This document shows positions 63,604 through 64,000 of a DNA stretch of 64,000 bases, piece by piece. Each line of letters begins with the position of its first letter. Within the stretch, counting starts at the first letter, position 1. Both the position numbers and the translations under genes were made by a program. The DNA lies in NCBI RefSeq assembly GCF_014696105.1, contig NZ_JACJPO010000056.1, positions 62,001 through 126,000 on the forward strand, written 5' to 3'. The stretch comes from Microcoleus sp. FACHB-1515 (GTDB lineage Bacteria > Cyanobacteriota > Cyanobacteriia > Elainellales > Elainellaceae). The notes beneath the pieces were generated by a model. It had not been told where the DNA came from, made no database searches, and saw nothing but the letters and a program-made list of their open reading frames with translations.

Positions 63604-64000
63604 AGGGTCTTAATTCGCTGGCAGTCACCAGTGGATGAATCGCCACATGACAGTCGGAATCGATGCTCATGACGCGAAACATTTCGCACGATCGCAAGAA
63701 TTTGGGAAAGTGTGAACCGAGTTTCCACGATCGCATAATTTCCGTTACACCAAAGCCATAGTGCTTTTGGAAATGGCTCGCGAGTGCTCCCACACTAACT
63801 GAACTGCCCGGTTTATGCGCCGTCAATGCGACTAGCAGCTTCGCCAATCGTTGCTCCAGTTCATCATGCGGATCAAACTTACCTGCACCTAATTCAAACA
63901 GTTGAATTCTGCCTGTTGTCCAGTCCGTCAGCCGAAACTGATGGCCGAATCGTCCCACCCCATGCACTTTCCAACCCTGCGATTGTAGTAGATTACAAAG
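63575..64000 (-). CDS. Protein with OST-HTH/LOTUS-like domain, 5' end beyond window
   Basis: The frame is open to base 64000, giving at least 141 C-terminal residues, beginning LCNLLQSQGWKVHGVGRFGH. The stretch LEQRLAKLLVALTAHKPGSS, then VSVGALASHFQKHYGFGVTE and LGSHFPKFLRSCEMFRVM fits the OST-HTH/LOTUS pattern (helix, LxxxL, HF/FGxxxFxxFL). Such domains often follow NYN ribonuclease domains, which would lie outside the window here. An internal GTG at 63967 is not the true start. Assignment moderate. Confidence 0.55.
   Translation of the reverse strand, partial: LCNLLQSQGWKVHGVGRFGHQFRLTDWTTGRIQLFELGAGKFDPHDELEQRLAKLLVALTAHKPGSSVSVGALASHFQKHYGFGVTEIMRSWKLGSHFPKFLRSCEMFRVMSIDSDCHVAIHPLVTASELRPSIFDRVAPV

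Noticed and set aside
1-64000. tRNA, rRNA or CRISPR loci
   Set aside because: I looked for T-loop (GGTTCRA) patterns, conserved rRNA stretches and regularly spaced repeats by eye and found none; a dedicated tRNA scan would be decisive.

Overview
The window is chromosomal DNA from a cyanobacterium. Photosynthesis-specific genes are present: psbY (photosystem II), ycf54 (chlorophyll cyclase factor), a Rubisco activase homologue with a Rubisco-small-subunit-like tail, crr7 (NDH-1 assembly), sipA (NblS partner) and ftn2/zipN (cyanobacterial divisome). The octamer GCGATCGC (HIP1) occurs throughout, inside and between genes. A Leptolyngbya-like filamentous relative is a reasonable guess, but it is only an inference. 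Genes are densely packed on both strands. I saw no rRNA, no convincing tRNA, no CRISPR array, no prophage and no transposase.

Layout. 1-9.3 kb: tail of a DUF1818 gene, ffh, a HesB/IscA protein, a cupin, era, a small gene broken by a stop codon, a very large methyltransferase/double-glycosyltransferase fusion, ycf54, pdxJ, psbY and a gamma-carbonic-anhydrase-like gene. 9.4-17 kb: small conserved cyanobacterial genes, a trypsin-co-occurring-domain protein, exported proteins, a phosphoesterase, trmB, a PMT-like glycosyltransferase and a quinone-oxidoreductase-like gene. 17-24.9 kb: TPR-CHAT protein, Rubisco activase homologue, sipA, cysC, a coupled pair of small genes and a phospholipase-D-type enzyme. 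24.9-34 kb: proS, two half-size TMEM165/GDT1 transporters, a tight three-gene unit (ferredoxin, 58-aa protein, DUF3326), a stand-alone receiver, DUF2854, and an amino-acid-permease/histidine-kinase fusion. 34-45 kb: crr7-pdhA, ftn2, an AEC transporter, small genes, a CheY-like receiver, upp, hisC, mutS2. 45-64 kb: an RTX nucleotidase behind a candidate Pho box, a degenerate alpha/beta hydrolase, URC4, a K+ channel, TPR protein, a division cluster (conserved membrane protein-ftsQ-ftsZ), a membrane-tailed subtilisin, a DUF697-type GTPase, an AI-2E-type permease, a thioredoxin-like gene, and a small XRE-regulator region at the right edge.

The most notable features are: a dispersed, hairpin-rich repeat of about 140-200 bp in four intergenic copies, three of them between convergent genes; a second, shorter repeat around GGAACGGTATCG that also sits inside coding sequence (hisC, proS); the permease-histidine kinase fusion; the methyltransferase-GT2-GT2 fusion; the candidate Pho box; a three-helix RNA-like element upstream of upp; and several short genes (psbY, 58-, 59- and 55-codon ORFs) that automated annotation easily misses. 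Convergent neighbours repeatedly overlap by 4-29 nt at their stop codons, which points to strong compaction.
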